From contig OY294068.1 in NCBI GenBank assembly GCA_958510875.1, forward strand, positions 23,354,297 through 23,418,296: a stretch of 64,000 nucleotides of DNA, in the 5' to 3' direction. This DNA is from Endomychus coccineus. Its lineage: Eukaryota; Arthropoda; Insecta; Coleoptera; Endomychidae. The notes beneath the pieces are model-generated. The model saw nothing but the letters and a program-made list of their open reading frames with translations, was not told where the DNA came from and ran no database searches. Below are positions 20,480 through 31,892 of this stretch, piece after piece. The translations under genes were made by a program, and so were the position numbers. Positions within the stretch are counted from its first letter, which is position 1. Each line of letters starts with the position of its first letter.

Positions 20480-21915
20480 AACGATTGATTACACATAGAG
20501 CTTTAAACCCCAAATGAAGAAAATTTTTGAATAAATAATCATTTAAAAATTACGCTTACGCAATAATTTAAAACGATTGATTACACATAAGGTTTAAATT
20601 CCAGACAATGAAACTTTTTGAGTAATGATCATTTAAAAATTACGGCTAAGCAATAATTTAAAACGATTGATTACATATGAAGCTTTAAATCCCAAACAAT
20701 GAAACTTTTTGAGTTGATGATCATTTAAAAATTACGGCTAAGCAATAATTTAAATGGAGTGATTACGCTTTAAACTCCGAACACTAAAATTTTTTTAGTT
20801 TAAATGATCATTTAAAAATTACTGTTAAGCGATAATTCAAAAGATTGATTACATATGAAGATTTAAATCCCAAACAATGGAACTTTTTGAGTTAATGATG
20901 ATTTAAAAATTACGGTTAAGCAATAATTTAAAACGATTGATTACATATAAAGCTTTAAATCCCAAACAATGAAACTTTTTGAATAAATGATCGTTTAAAA
21001 ATTACGCTTACGCAATAATTTAAAACGATTGATTACATATAAAGCTTTAAATCCCAAACAATCAAACTTTTTAGAGTAAATGATCATTTAAAAATTACAG
21101 TTAAGCAATAATTTGAAACGAGTGATTACGTAAAAAGCTTCAAGTCCCGAACAATGAAACTTTTTTAGAGTAAATGATCATTTAAAAATTACGGTTAAGC
21201 AATAATTCAAAACAATTAATTACATATAAACCTTTAAATCTCAAACAATGATCATTCAAAAATTATGCTTACGCAATAATTTAAAACGATTGATTACACA
21301 TAAAGCTCTAAATCCCAAACAATGAAACTTTTTGAGTAAATGATCATTAAAAAATTGCGGTTAAGCAATAATTCAGAACGATTGATTACATAAAAAGCTT
21401 TAAATCCCAAACAATGAAACTTTTTGAATAAATGATCATTTAAAAATTACGTTTAAGCAATAATTCAAAACGATTGATTACACATAAAGCTTTAAGTCCC
21501 AAACGATGAAACTTTTTGAGTAAATGATCATTAAAAAATTGGGGTTAAGCAATAATTTAGAACGATTGATTGCATATAAAGCTTTAAATCCCAAACAATG
21601 AAACTTTTTGAGTAAATGATCATTAAAAAATTGCGGTTAAATAATAATTTAAAACGATTAATTGCATATAAAGCTTTAAATCCCAAACAATGAAACTTTT
21701 TGAATAAATGATCATTTAAAAATTACGATTACGCAATAATTTAAAACGATTGATTACACATAAAGCTTTGAATCCCAAACAATGAAACTTTTTAATAAAA
21801 ATGACGGTTAAGCAATAATTTAAAACGATTGATTACATATAAAGCTTTAAATCCCAAACAATGAAACTTATAATAAATGATTATTTAAAAATTACGGTTA
21901 CGCAATAATTTAAAG
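20480..21915. repeat. Satellite array, unit about 91 bases, about 16 copies
   Basis: Each unit has gattacatataaagcttt, aatcccaaacaatgaaac, tttttgagtaaatgatcatt and attacggttaagcaataatt in that order. Units start near 20480, 20573, 20665, 20755 and so on to about 21840. Most units are 90-93 bases; one near 21240 lacks about 20 bases and one near 21790 lacks about 15. Divergence among neighbours is modest. It lies between two copies of the dispersed repeat of 18310. Confidence 0.93.
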
Positions 21916-22199
21916 CGATGGTATAGCAAGTTAATAGTTTCAAACATTCATTTATATGCAGGACGTTAAAGTAACTAGTATGCCATAAAAAGTATCGGCA
22001 GCATGCACCTGGTGTTTATTGCAGTGTTGCCTCCTTTGATTCCATGATTGAGTGTTTTATAATAACACTGAAGTTTACGGTTGTGTGAATATTAAACCTG
22101 TATATATCCAATATATTACAATAGCGGCGATTAACACATTGATATGCTGTACATTGAATCGAAAGCATAATAGAACATTAAGATATTTATTTATCGCAT

Positions 22200-22340
22200 G
22201 TAGGTACTCATATTTTCATTTTCAAACTCTACCGATCAAATAACATTAAATTAAACTGGTATTACTTTCATTTTACTAGGTACAATCCATGTCTGTAATA
22301 TACACTGCTGTCGGAATACGTGATTTTTTTGTTTAAGCAC
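22200..22340. repeat. Dispersed repeat, copy 2
   Basis: Matches 18310-18430 (taggtacaatccatgtctg, aatatacactg-tgtcggaa) in direct orientation, then diverges after cgtgattttttt. Confidence 0.7.
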
Positions 22341-23900
22341 TATCGCCCTTTTTCCACTTAAAAGTATAGCTTATCTGGAGAAATTTTCAAATGTTGAAAA
22401 AGTGTTGCTCTTTTGGCAATATCAAATATTTTATAACGAATAAAGGAACTTCATAAATCTCATACAGCTGAATAGACAACGAACTATTATTATTGACTAA
22501 TGATATTGAAACTAATATTGTGTAACACAACATATATGTACTTCATATTGTGTTCAGTTTTGATGACCACCTTTTTAAACGAAAAAGCAATTTATTAAAT
22601 TCTGATTTATCTCCAGCTGAGGGTAATCCCTTGTTTGCATTTTTATCCTCGAATAGTATTTAAACAGGCCCATTTTGATTTACAATTTAGTTTACTCTGA
22701 TGATGGCTGCTGGGTACCAGTACTTTTTGTAGATAAGGGTGTATTTCGTACTTCTCAACAAAATCAAAGCCATTCAATCAAAGAAGATAAATAGCTTAAA
22801 GAAGTGCGTAACTAATGCAAAACAAAAAATCTATAAACATGACAAAAGGTTTTGACCAAATAAGTCATTTCTTGTTTCATTTTTCAAAGACTTTTCACCT
22901 TGTCTTCGTGGTTCACATATTTTTATCATTACCAAATTGCAATATCATTCGAATAGAAAGATTAACCTACAATCCATCTATACAAGATCAATATGAACAT
23001 TACGCAACGAACATTTGTTCTAACTATTTGTTCTGCTTGTTCCTGCGCGTTCGGTTCATTCGGGATGAAATGTTGAGTCTGGACGCACAATCGTAAGCTG
23101 TTTAATCTATGTATGTCTATTTCATATCAGATTATAGCAGAACGGTCAATTCCATATTTGACTTGATAATTTATACAGGCACTGATGACCTTCCTGTATT
23201 ACATGCAATCAACTGGAGCGATATCTACGTACATGCCGCACACATACAAGTACCTTCCGAGATAAGTAAATATTGTTGCCAGATATACCTACCCTTTGAT
23301 ATGTTATACGCTGAAGTAGCTTCCCCTAGCAAATGTCGCGTATAAACTGTAAGTTACATTGGACTTGCACGCGCCCTCTCGTGACACTCATCCATTACCC
23401 CACACCTGGCTTTATATAACAAGTACAAGCTTCCCCGACGAAAGGCATTCCAATCCAGCCCCCGGAAAGTATAAGCCATTATGCCTACATCCCTGACCTA
23501 CGTTGGACCCAATGTTTTCATTATTAATTCATTATATTGCTTGGCTGATGTATTTTTATCATTCTCTGTACTTTGTTGGAAACAACCCAGGAAATAAAAT
23601 GACTTCCACTTTGTCCAAATTGGAATGCTTCAGGATTGGGTAGTTCTACAATAAACATTGGTAGATGGAAGCTGGTGCAATTCTGAGAAAGAAATCGTAT
23701 GACCATATGAGTCCTTGAAGATTAGTGATCAAAAATTTCGATTGCTTTGATGAAACACAAAATAAAATTTGGCGTGATGACAATAGTTGTTTATCATTCT
23801 CAAAGTTTATCCCAATAAGATCGATTGGAACATTTAAGCATAAACAGCATAACATAAAAATGTAATTCGACTCTCTTCATTGGGATCTCGGAAAGTACAA
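22341..23900. other. No recognisable gene
   Basis: Frames at 22815-23096, 23109-23345 and 23646-23855 show no family motif. A somewhat more GC-rich stretch lies at 23340-23500. Nothing assignable. Confidence 0.45.
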
Positions 23901-24262
23901 AGTTTGATATTTGACAGAGAAAAGAGGTTGAAATTCAAGATTGAAGTGTAGTTTTGCTTCTCTGTTGTATGTCATAATGCTTCAAGTCAATTGAGATCCA
24001 TCTCAAAAGGCACAGTTTTATTTGAAGTGTCTGTAATATAATGTAAATTACAGTTGGTTGCGTGAAGATAGCAAAACGCTTTTTGCTGATTTATTTCCTC
24101 ATTTTCATTCCATTCAGATATTTTGCTAGTATCGATTCTCAGGATTTAAATGAGTAACGATTAAAAGTATAGATACGAAATAAGTAACCATCACCATTAG
24201 ATCAAAACATTCATTGAATCTTAATGTGAATACGTCTACGTAGTTGAACTTTGTAATGTGTT
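23901..24262. repeat. Long inverted repeat, left arm
   Basis: Matches the reverse complement of 28322-28670 almost end to end, from gtttgatatttgacagag (outer side) to tagttgaactttgtaat (inner side), with perhaps 15 percent difference and small indels. The match stops sharply on both sides. Confidence 0.82.
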
Positions 24263-24311
24263 TGCTATCAAGCGCTAGATGTTACATACAACATACAACG
24301 ACATACATACA

Positions 24312-25540
24312 ACTAAAGAATAAAAAGTCTACCGGCCATGATAACATTCCAATCTCAATTATAAAAAAAAATGCTGACATTCTCAAAATACCATTAACAT
24401 ATCTTTAAAATCTGGTGTATTCCCAAATATTTAAAAAAAAACTGTAATCAATCCATTGTTCAAAAAAGGTGATAAAGAACAACCAACAAATTACAGTCCG
24501 ATATCACTGCTGCCATCTCCTTCTAAAATTCTTGAAAGTGTTGTAAAAGAACAAACAATTAACTTCCTAGATGAACACGACATTCTCACGAATTCACAAT
24601 ACGGGCTCAGAAAAAATATGAACTCTTCGGATATTACATACGATCTCATAAACAAACTTAACATCAAAATTGAAAATAAAGAAATTCCACTAGTTACATT
24701 TTGCGATCTATCTAAAGCGTTTGACTGTGTTGATCACTTTATTTTAATACAGAAATTGGAATTCTATGGCACACGAAGGATGGCGTACAACTGGTTCGAA
24801 TCATGTGTGAATAACACATAATTGTAATTCACAAATAAAACAATATCACTCTAATAACGGTAAATGGTGTTCCGCAGGGATGCATTCTGGGTCCAATATT
24901 ATTCTTGATATACATTAATGACTTAGTTGCTAATTTTCCGTCTGTAGATTTCTGCATATTTGCTGACGATACGACTGTAATAGACTCAAGTGATAACATT
25001 GAAGATTTGTCGGTATCGTCATCCCAACAACTTACAGAAATAATGCACTGGTTCTCCTCAAATAAGTTATGTATTAATACAGAAAAAACACATAGTATAA
25101 TATTTCATCCAAATAATGATACAAATCAAATCAATATCGAAACACCTTATGGGAAAATACAGGGGACAACAAATGTAAAATTTCTCGGAACTTACATAGA
25201 CGAAAAATATGGTATAGAGTTTTGGGGACATTCAGTAGATATCAATAGCACATTCATAATATAAAAAAGAGCTCTCAGAGCTATTTGTGGGATAAAACGA
25301 ACCGAATCCTGTAGGGGTCATTACTGACAATTAAAAATTTGTATCTATATCGTCATTCCTTGTTAGCTTTAAAAAAACACGAACTAGAACAATTCACGAA
25401 TGTCCACAACTAAGACACTAGAAACAAAAACAAGTATATGCCACCTCGATTCAATTATACAGTGAACAGAAAAGGTCTCTTATATATGGCAATAACAACA
25501 TTCAATCACTTACCGTCCTAAATAACAGGAATAATTTCTC
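24312..25540 (+). pseudogene. LINE reverse transcriptase, frameshifted
   Basis: In order: KKSTGHDNIPISIIKK (about 24325-24375), NPLFKKGDKEQPTNYSPISL (about 24448-24507), FCDLSKAFDCVDHFILIQKL (about 24700-24760), VNGVPQGCILGPILFLIYIN (about 24861-24920) and IFADDTTVI (about 24957-24983), then the thumb VKFLGTYID (about 25177-25203), followed in another frame by ALRAICGIKRTESCR. This is the full RT fold of a jockey/CR1-type LINE. Breaks: a frameshift before 24456, a stop near 24820, and a frameshift near 25250. FADD catalytic residues are intact. Confidence 0.9.
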
Positions 25541-25818
25541 TAAACATTTTTAAAATTAAGGTGAACAATTTTTTTCAAACCCACGTTAATTACGATACCA
25601 GAGAATTCTTCAATGACAACATATAAATTGTTTCTATAGTGATAAGCATCAACATTTTGCTTTCTTTTATAATTAACATTTAGTAGTATTATTTCACCAA
25701 AAACTAACTTATAATTACTAATTATACATATTGTGTAATTGCTTATATGCTTCAAAATCATTCTATTGTGAAAAATATTCGAGAAATAAATTCTATATTT
25801 CTATTTCTATTTCTACAC
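24312..25818 (+). mobile_element. 5'-truncated non-LTR retrotransposon with (ATTTCT)n-type tail
   Basis: The RT pseudogene described next plus its 3' region. The 3' end is marked by attctatatttctatttctatttctaca, a simple-repeat tail of the kind used in place of poly(A) by some jockey- or CR1-like LINEs, at about 25790-25818. It lies between the two long inverted repeats. Confidence 0.7.
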
Positions 25819-26879
25819 ATGTTCCTCTATTTATGAACCAAAATTGAACGTGTGGTACGTACGCACGATGGGAACTATATAATAAAAATTACAGTGGTTT
25901 TCGGTGTGCGTAGTACTCGTTTATATTATTTGATATGCCATAATATAGAATCTGTATTTTTGATAAGACATTAAGACATTATCTACACGTCAATAGCGTA
26001 GTGTAAAGGAGTGTCAGGAGATCAATAGAGAAAAGTACAGAAAGTAAGGGGCTAGTGTGTAGATGTGCCCAAAACTCAAACAATTAAAACAGGTTATGTC
26101 GTTTGGATAGAATGACCCACTGAAAATATGGGGAAAGTGTAAAACTATCAATACTGAGATGCACAGCGTGTAGTAGACCGTTAGGTCGCCGTAACTGAAA
26201 CTGGGACGGTGATAGGCCGATGTCGGCCTGGGTATGTGTAGTTACATTCAAACTAGTTAAATTTATCAACTGGACGTTTAGGTACGTGAACGTTTATCCC
26301 TCGAGAATGAATTATAAGGAGCAGTTCTTTCCATGCCCGTATATTATGTGTTATTGAAGGCGATTATTTTCCGACGTTATTTAAATGTAACGTGTCGCAC
26401 CCATAACAAGCCCTGCGTGACGTTTATATTCAAATGTGTACTATAAATAAAGTTCGTTTAGGCGAGTGTAGTAGAATTCACCCCGGTTCCTCATAGAATA
26501 TATATTCAGGTTTTATTTTTATAAAAGACTCAACCTAAAATAAATGTCAAAGGACGGTTGTATATTATAACTTTAACTTACGAAATATATCAATTTCCCT
26601 AACATTTTCCGACTATTGCATCTTGAAGCTTCCACTTCTGGTATTGAGATTGATTTATTCTATTTTTTTTACGCATCATGCCGATGTTCGACAATTGGTG
26701 TGAATGACTTCTGAAAGTCTACATTCGTTTTGTATGATATGTAACCGAATATACACATGTATATTGCAGAATTCATATATTGTAATTTACATATATAACT
26801 CAATTCACTGATGTAGATTCTACTAAAAACCTAACCTCGAAGGAACTGGTTTGTACCACGTTGAATATCAAATGACAAA
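25819..26879. other. No recognisable gene
   Basis: AT-rich sequence without assignable frames; the 61-residue frame at 26084-26269 on the minus strand shows no motif. Confidence 0.45.
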
Positions 26880-26889
26880 GATCGAATGA

Positions 26890-27500
26890 AGAATATTTCA
26901 ACTCCAATTACAAAAGGATCTGAACAAAGTTGGAATTAAAATTAGAGACATAGCAAGAACTATGATTATATCCAAAGGAAGGATTTGTCACATATTGAAT
27001 AAAGATTTAGACATGAGTAAGCGCGTTCGGTGCAGCGTTTGCTCATTTGAACCAAAAACGTGTTCAAATCAACATTACAAGCTCTGTTGGCGCAGTTTAT
27101 GCGCACCAAATCAAAGGGGAATCGGATTCAAAAAGGCGAAGGCTGTTCCTTCGGCTGGGAAAGGGTTTTTTGGGATGGTCATGGAGTTATCTTAATCGAT
27201 CATCTTCAAAAAGGAAAACACCATTACAGAAGCATACTACTAGCATATTTAGTTGATAAGCTGAAGACAATGCACCGTCTCACCTGAGCGGTTGCTATGG
27301 CGAAATATGGCGGTTTGAACTCTTGGACCTCCCTCCTTACTCACCCGATCTAGCCCCAGGCGACTTTTTTATTCTCTAACCTAAAACTTGTGTTCGGGAG
27401 ACTGAGATTTTCGAAGAATAAGGAGGCCATCACCTTCGTAAACAACTATTATGCAGGGAAATACGCAGAGTACTATTTCGACGGGCTAAAGAGATGTGAG
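26890..27500 (+). pseudogene. Mariner transposase (mariner sensu stricto), heavily broken
   Basis: Pieces in order across frames: GIKIRDIARTMIISKGRICH and ILNKDLDMSK (about 26932-27020), which matches the second helix-turn-helix of mariner transposases; VFWDGHGVILIDHLQKGK (about 27160-27220), the WD.HG.I..D.L.KG block that holds the first catalytic D in its EV..FWD setting; and PYSPDLAPGDFFI around 27335-27375 in yet another frame, the SPDLAP-[SG]-D block with the third acid. Several frameshifts and a stop after MHRLT. Different family from the element at 9590. Confidence 0.78.
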
Positions 27501-28321
27501 CATCGCTGAGAGAAGTGTATAGATTTCCAATAAGACTATGTAGAAAAATACAAGTAAATTCGAAGAAAAACTATCTTGTATCTTTGTTAGGTCGGAAAGT
27601 TGGTGCATTATGATTTTATGAACTGTTATCTGATTCATTGAATTGCATTGTTTGTTCATTACTTTCAAACATGAAAAAGATTTCCCCTTCGTAAACGGAT
27701 GCAATATAAAGAAAGTAGTCGCTCGAAATAAATATTCTTTGCACTTCGCCTTGTCCTACCAAGAGAATTGTTTATCAAATCTTATCTCACTCAGCGAAGA
27801 TTCATGTGAAATTTTAGCATACCTGGAGATTTATGTTTATGTAGATTACTTTGCAGTCACAGAACACTGAGGTGAATTTTAATTTGGCAACTTTTGTCAA
27901 AAATATAGTTTTCTAAATATGGATCGCTTAGCTGGGTTATGTTCTTATGTTGATAGAAACCTTTCTATCTTTCTATCTTTTCTTATTGTCAACTGTATTT
28001 ACCCGTTCATCTCACCATCTCTCATAATGAGTTTGAAAAATCAAGCTTATTCACTAAATATACTGTTGAAGTAATTTCAACAGTATAACTGAAAGCGGAA
28101 AAAGTAAATTCATTCCCATTTCCATATTCCTACCAAAATTCAGTCCTACTGATAAAATCATCCTACGTAGATTGAGTCCCGGGTTTCAACATAATTCCCA
28201 GTATATATTCTTACAAAGGAGCGCGATTACAACATTTGCATCAATAACGTTGGGTTAGTAGGTTGTCAATTTTGGTTTATAAATCAGCAAGTGCCGAAAA
28301 TAGCGGAACATCAAAGAAATT
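27501..28321. repeat. Mostly unassigned; contains a dispersed repeat shared with 31430-31575
   Basis: Frames at 27486-27704 and 27643-27870 overlap in opposite strands and show no motif. From about 28125 to 28260 the text (tagattgagtccc, aattcccagtatat, gcgcgattacaacatttgca, ggttagtaggtt) is a diverged copy of 31430-31600, which leads into the TTAGG-bearing composite repeat. Confidence 0.55.
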
Positions 28322-28670
28322 ACAAAGTTAAGCTACATAGACGTAATCACATTAAGATTCTATGAATGTTTTGATTTATGGCGATGGTTACTTATTTCGT
28401 ATCTATACTTTTAATCCTTACTCATTTAAATCCTGAGAATCTGTACTACTAAAATATCTGAATGGAATGAAAATGAAGAAATAAATCAGCAAAAAAGCGT
28501 TTTGCTACGTTCACGCAACCAAATGTAAATTAAATTTTATTACAGACTCTGCTTTTTGGGATGCATCTCAATTGACTTGAAGCATTATGATATACAACAG
28601 AAAAGCAAAACTACATTTAATCTTGAATTTTAACCTCTTTGCTCTGTCAAATATCAAACACAACATAATC
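28322..28670. repeat. Long inverted repeat, right arm
   Basis: Reverse complement partner of 23901-24262. The frame at 28587-28817 overlaps its outer edge and is not supported as a gene. Confidence 0.82.
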
Positions 28671-28812
28671 CCTAACGGGGTAAAAGGGATTCGATATATT
28701 TTGACAATTGTGACTGCTAATAAAATCACGTACAATTTACATAATATACATATTCATAGATTAATGGACTATTATCACAATTTAAACTGTGTGTCACAGA
28801 CAACACATAACC

Positions 28813-29040
28813 CTTGAAAGTTCTTCCGGATGGATTCCGAGTTACAGTAATAGGACATGATGCCGACGTTTCTACAACCATTACAGATGGCATCTTCAGG
28901 GCGTTCTTGAGGTTTACGTTCCAGTTGAAGCCTCAAGCTTACCATAAAGATGCCACCTGTAATGGTTGAAGAAACGTCGGCATCAAGTCGTCTGTTTATG
29001 ACTCGGAATTCATCCGGAAGTGAAGAATTTTCAAGATCAG
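28813..29040. repeat. Palindromic repeat with Penelope-like terminal motif
   Basis: Left arm about 28813-28920 and right arm about 28930-29040 are reverse complements (gatgccgacgtttctacaac versus gttgaagaaacgtcggcatc), separated by about 10 bases. The motif ending GAAACGTCGGCATC after a GATGCCACC block resembles the ends of Penelope-like and related elements (gatgaagcca...GAAACGT). The 101-residue frame on the minus strand (28775-29080) just reads through both arms. Confidence 0.7.
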
Positions 29041-31540
29041 CTATCCGCGGAAGTTCAATACACACATAATCCCTCAACAAGACAGGTGACGTTTACAAGA
29101 CAGACAGCTGATACATTGACAGTCACATAATCTCATTGACAGACTATTCCATAACATGAATATCCCTGTCACGCCTTTTGCTGTTTCTACTTATTTGAAA
29201 TATGCATTAAATATTGAAACTTAGGGAACGACATCGCGGAGGCGGAGCCGACGCCTTCAGTCTGGGTATCAGCTATTTTTGCGGGCAGAAATAATGTAGT
29301 AAATAATAGTTATTCATAACAAATAATATTTAAATTAATCAACCGTAAACAAGAAAACTTCAGTATATATCCATACATATGATTTTCTATCATAATTATC
29401 AATAAAAGTTGAAAAAAAAGAAAAAAATCTCCCGGGTGGGATCGAACCCGTTTTAACTGTAGTGTACATCATCTTTGATAATTAAGAATTGGAATTTTTA
29501 GTTGATTTTTGTTGTGTGACTCTGTCAAACGCTCAAGCGGGGAAAATGGTATATTGAGATAGTCACAAGAGCCATCTATAGTCTGAACTGAAGATTAAAA
29601 CGAAAGAACCAAAATTGGGCCCGGTCGGGCCCAAAATGCTTAACATGAATTTTCTCGGAAGTGACTTAACCTAGAAGATGGTGCTTGGTATCAAAATTTG
29701 CGTGAGTATTTTCTCATTTTTTGCGGTCATTTTTTTTCAAAATGGTCTTAATCGACCCATAAGAACCAAAGTGGTTGGGCTTTGGTTAATAGGTGAAAGC
29801 CATCAATATCTTTCGTTTGAATTTTGTTAGTCAAAAGGTTAATTTTTTGGCCCGTTTTTCACGAAAAGAGCGATTGCAGCGCCTCCTTTACAAATATCGA
29901 ACAAATGAAAAACTCTTATTAAAGTACACACAAAATACTATCAATGCATGTTAAGCATTAGTTGATACGACAAATAGTCATCTAGTCATCTTATAATTGA
30001 CAATTGAACTGTTTGGGCCCTATACTAGGCCCCTTACATTCTATTAACTTCTAATTGGCGTCATTTCACTCGTTTTGATGTTTCACAACTTTTTCTATCA
30101 TAAAATGATAATGTGGAATTCACAGTTTTTCTAAAAATTGAAAAAACACCAAAGTCGGGGCAATTTGGACCTAAAAAATGGCCAATAACTCGAGTAGCAT
30201 AGGTCCCAGACATTTTTAATGTCCATATTCGTGATAACCGCACCCGAAAACATGGAGATTGACTTAAATTAAGGAACGCAAAAATTTTTACCCAAAACGT
30301 TAAACAAAATTACAGAGGGACTGGACTATAACGCGGTACTCGACATATTTAAATTTTTACCCTGCTTAATTTAATTCTAAGGCCCAGTGAAGTATCAGTA
30401 AGAAAGTATCGATGTTAAAAGTACTCGTATGGGAACGAAACTATCGATAATTTACTTGTATCGGTCAACCCTAATTCGTTAGATCCATCAAACAAAATGT
30501 ATTCGATAAGTAACTCATACTCAACTATAATAATGGGATCAATCATAAATTTCTGCCGGCAACTAAGCAAAACCCGGATTAAAAGACCGTACTATTGTAA
30601 ATCACATACATCGTGCAGCTCCGCTCTAAGATAACGGTAACACCACGTGCACCACAACCAATAATTTGATCGAGACCCCGGGTAGGTATATAGGTCTACA
30701 TCATTCAATATTTGATAGGTCACATGACCGAGATCCCGAGCAACGAAATACACCTGCGGTTTACTGTATTTACTTGATTTATACCCAAACCCAGTTGGAA
30801 GCTTGATTCATACATGCTTATTACGAAACCGGGCTACGTAGCACGTATTCCTTCTTATATAAACGAAGAAATATGTGACAACATGTCCTTTAGGTGGGAG
30901 TCCGGGTCGTGTGGATGAACCCAAATCGTGGATTCATTCCGATTTAACAAGTAACATGTTTTGTATGATTTCATAATTTTTCAGGCATATATAGATATTG
31001 AATATTTAATTTATGAACATAAATATGATAAATACAAGGCTTAATTTGATGAGCCTCTTTATTTTCGGCAACTTATTGTAATCAAAAGCTTGATGAACTT
31101 ATTCTTTTAAGACATGGACTGTACATGATGAAGAGAAAAACCAACTTTGTTGAATTATTGATTAGGACGTTTGAACGTGTCTCACATAAAAAATTTGTTA
31201 GATTTGAACTCCAGTAACTTGTACAAGACTATTCATTAACAAACATGAAACAGCTACTATTTTCTACAATGGAGAGAAATATGTGAGGCTCATTTATAAG
31301 TTGTTCTTCGTTATTATTACTGAGATTTTCTAGTAAACAGGAGAGTTGCGTTTATGAATCTCAGATTGAAATTATTTGTTTAATTTATTATCATTCATGT
31401 ATATGGGTATCTGAACAGAAAACGTAGATTGAGTCCCATTTCCATAGTCCTACGTAAATTAAGTCGCACTGATAAGATCATAATAAGTATATTGAGTCCC
31501 TGGTTCCAATATAATTCTCAGAATATTCTTGGAAATCAGT
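29041..31540. other. No recognisable gene; a few short signals
   Basis: Holds a 20-base near-palindrome ttgggcccg-gt-cgggcccaa (29615-29634), a tRNA T-loop-like string on the minus strand at about 29432-29455, and from about 31430 the leader of the composite repeat. No open frame above 60 residues with any recognisable motif. Confidence 0.5.
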
Positions 31541-31724
31541 GGGTTAGGATTAGCGCGATTACAATATTTGCATTCTATGTCAACAAAGTTAGGTTAGGTT
31601 AGGATAGGTCGGAAACAAACGGGGTACAATAAACAATCATTATTGGTTATTATGAGAGTGTTAATATTAGCGCGATTACATTATTCGCATTCTATATCAA
31701 CAAAATTAGATTAGTAGGCTAGTA

Positions 31725-31850
31725 GGTTAGGTTAGGTTAGGTTAAGTTAAGTTAGGTTAGGTTAGGTTAGGTTAGGTTAGGTTAGGTTAGGTTAGGTTAG
31801 GTTAGGTTAGGTTAGGTTAGGTTAGGTTAGGTTAGGTTAGGTTAGGTTAG
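31725..31850 (+). repeat. Interstitial (TTAGG)n tract, about 25 pentamers
   Basis: An uninterrupted run of GGTTA pentamers with only two variant units (gttaa near 31742-31750). TTAGG is the telomere repeat of most insects. It is not a chromosome end here, since ordinary sequence continues on both sides. The single TTAGGTTAGG in each neighbouring composite unit suggests local expansion of a pre-existing seed. Confidence 0.97.
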
Positions 31851-31892
31851 GGGTACAATAGATTATCATTATTGATTATTATGAGTGTTAAG
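31845..31892. repeat. 48-base target site duplication, left copy
   Basis: Identical to 32866-32913, from ggttagggg to gagtgttaag. It begins in the last TTAGG pentamer and extends through the middle of a composite repeat unit. Confidence 0.8.

Noticed and set aside
20197..20517. 106-residue frame ending with C..C and H..H-like residues
   Set aside because: The apparent cysteine and histidine spacing at its end is partly encoded by the first satellite unit, and there is no second finger.
20480..21915. CRISPR-like array
   Set aside because: Units of about 91 bases are contiguous with no unique spacers, and the context is eukaryotic; this is satellite DNA.
24312..25540. Virus-derived sequence
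   Set aside because: The motif order (SKAFD, PQG..LGP, FADD, FLG thumb) is that of non-LTR retrotransposons; no capsid, envelope, protease or integrase motif was seen in this stretch.
28775..29080. 101-residue minus-strand frame
   Set aside because: It reads through both arms of a palindrome, so the residues are a by-product of the repeat.
31725..31850. True chromosome end
   Set aside because: More than 30 kb of ordinary sequence continues on both sides and the TTAGG motif is part of a local repeat unit.
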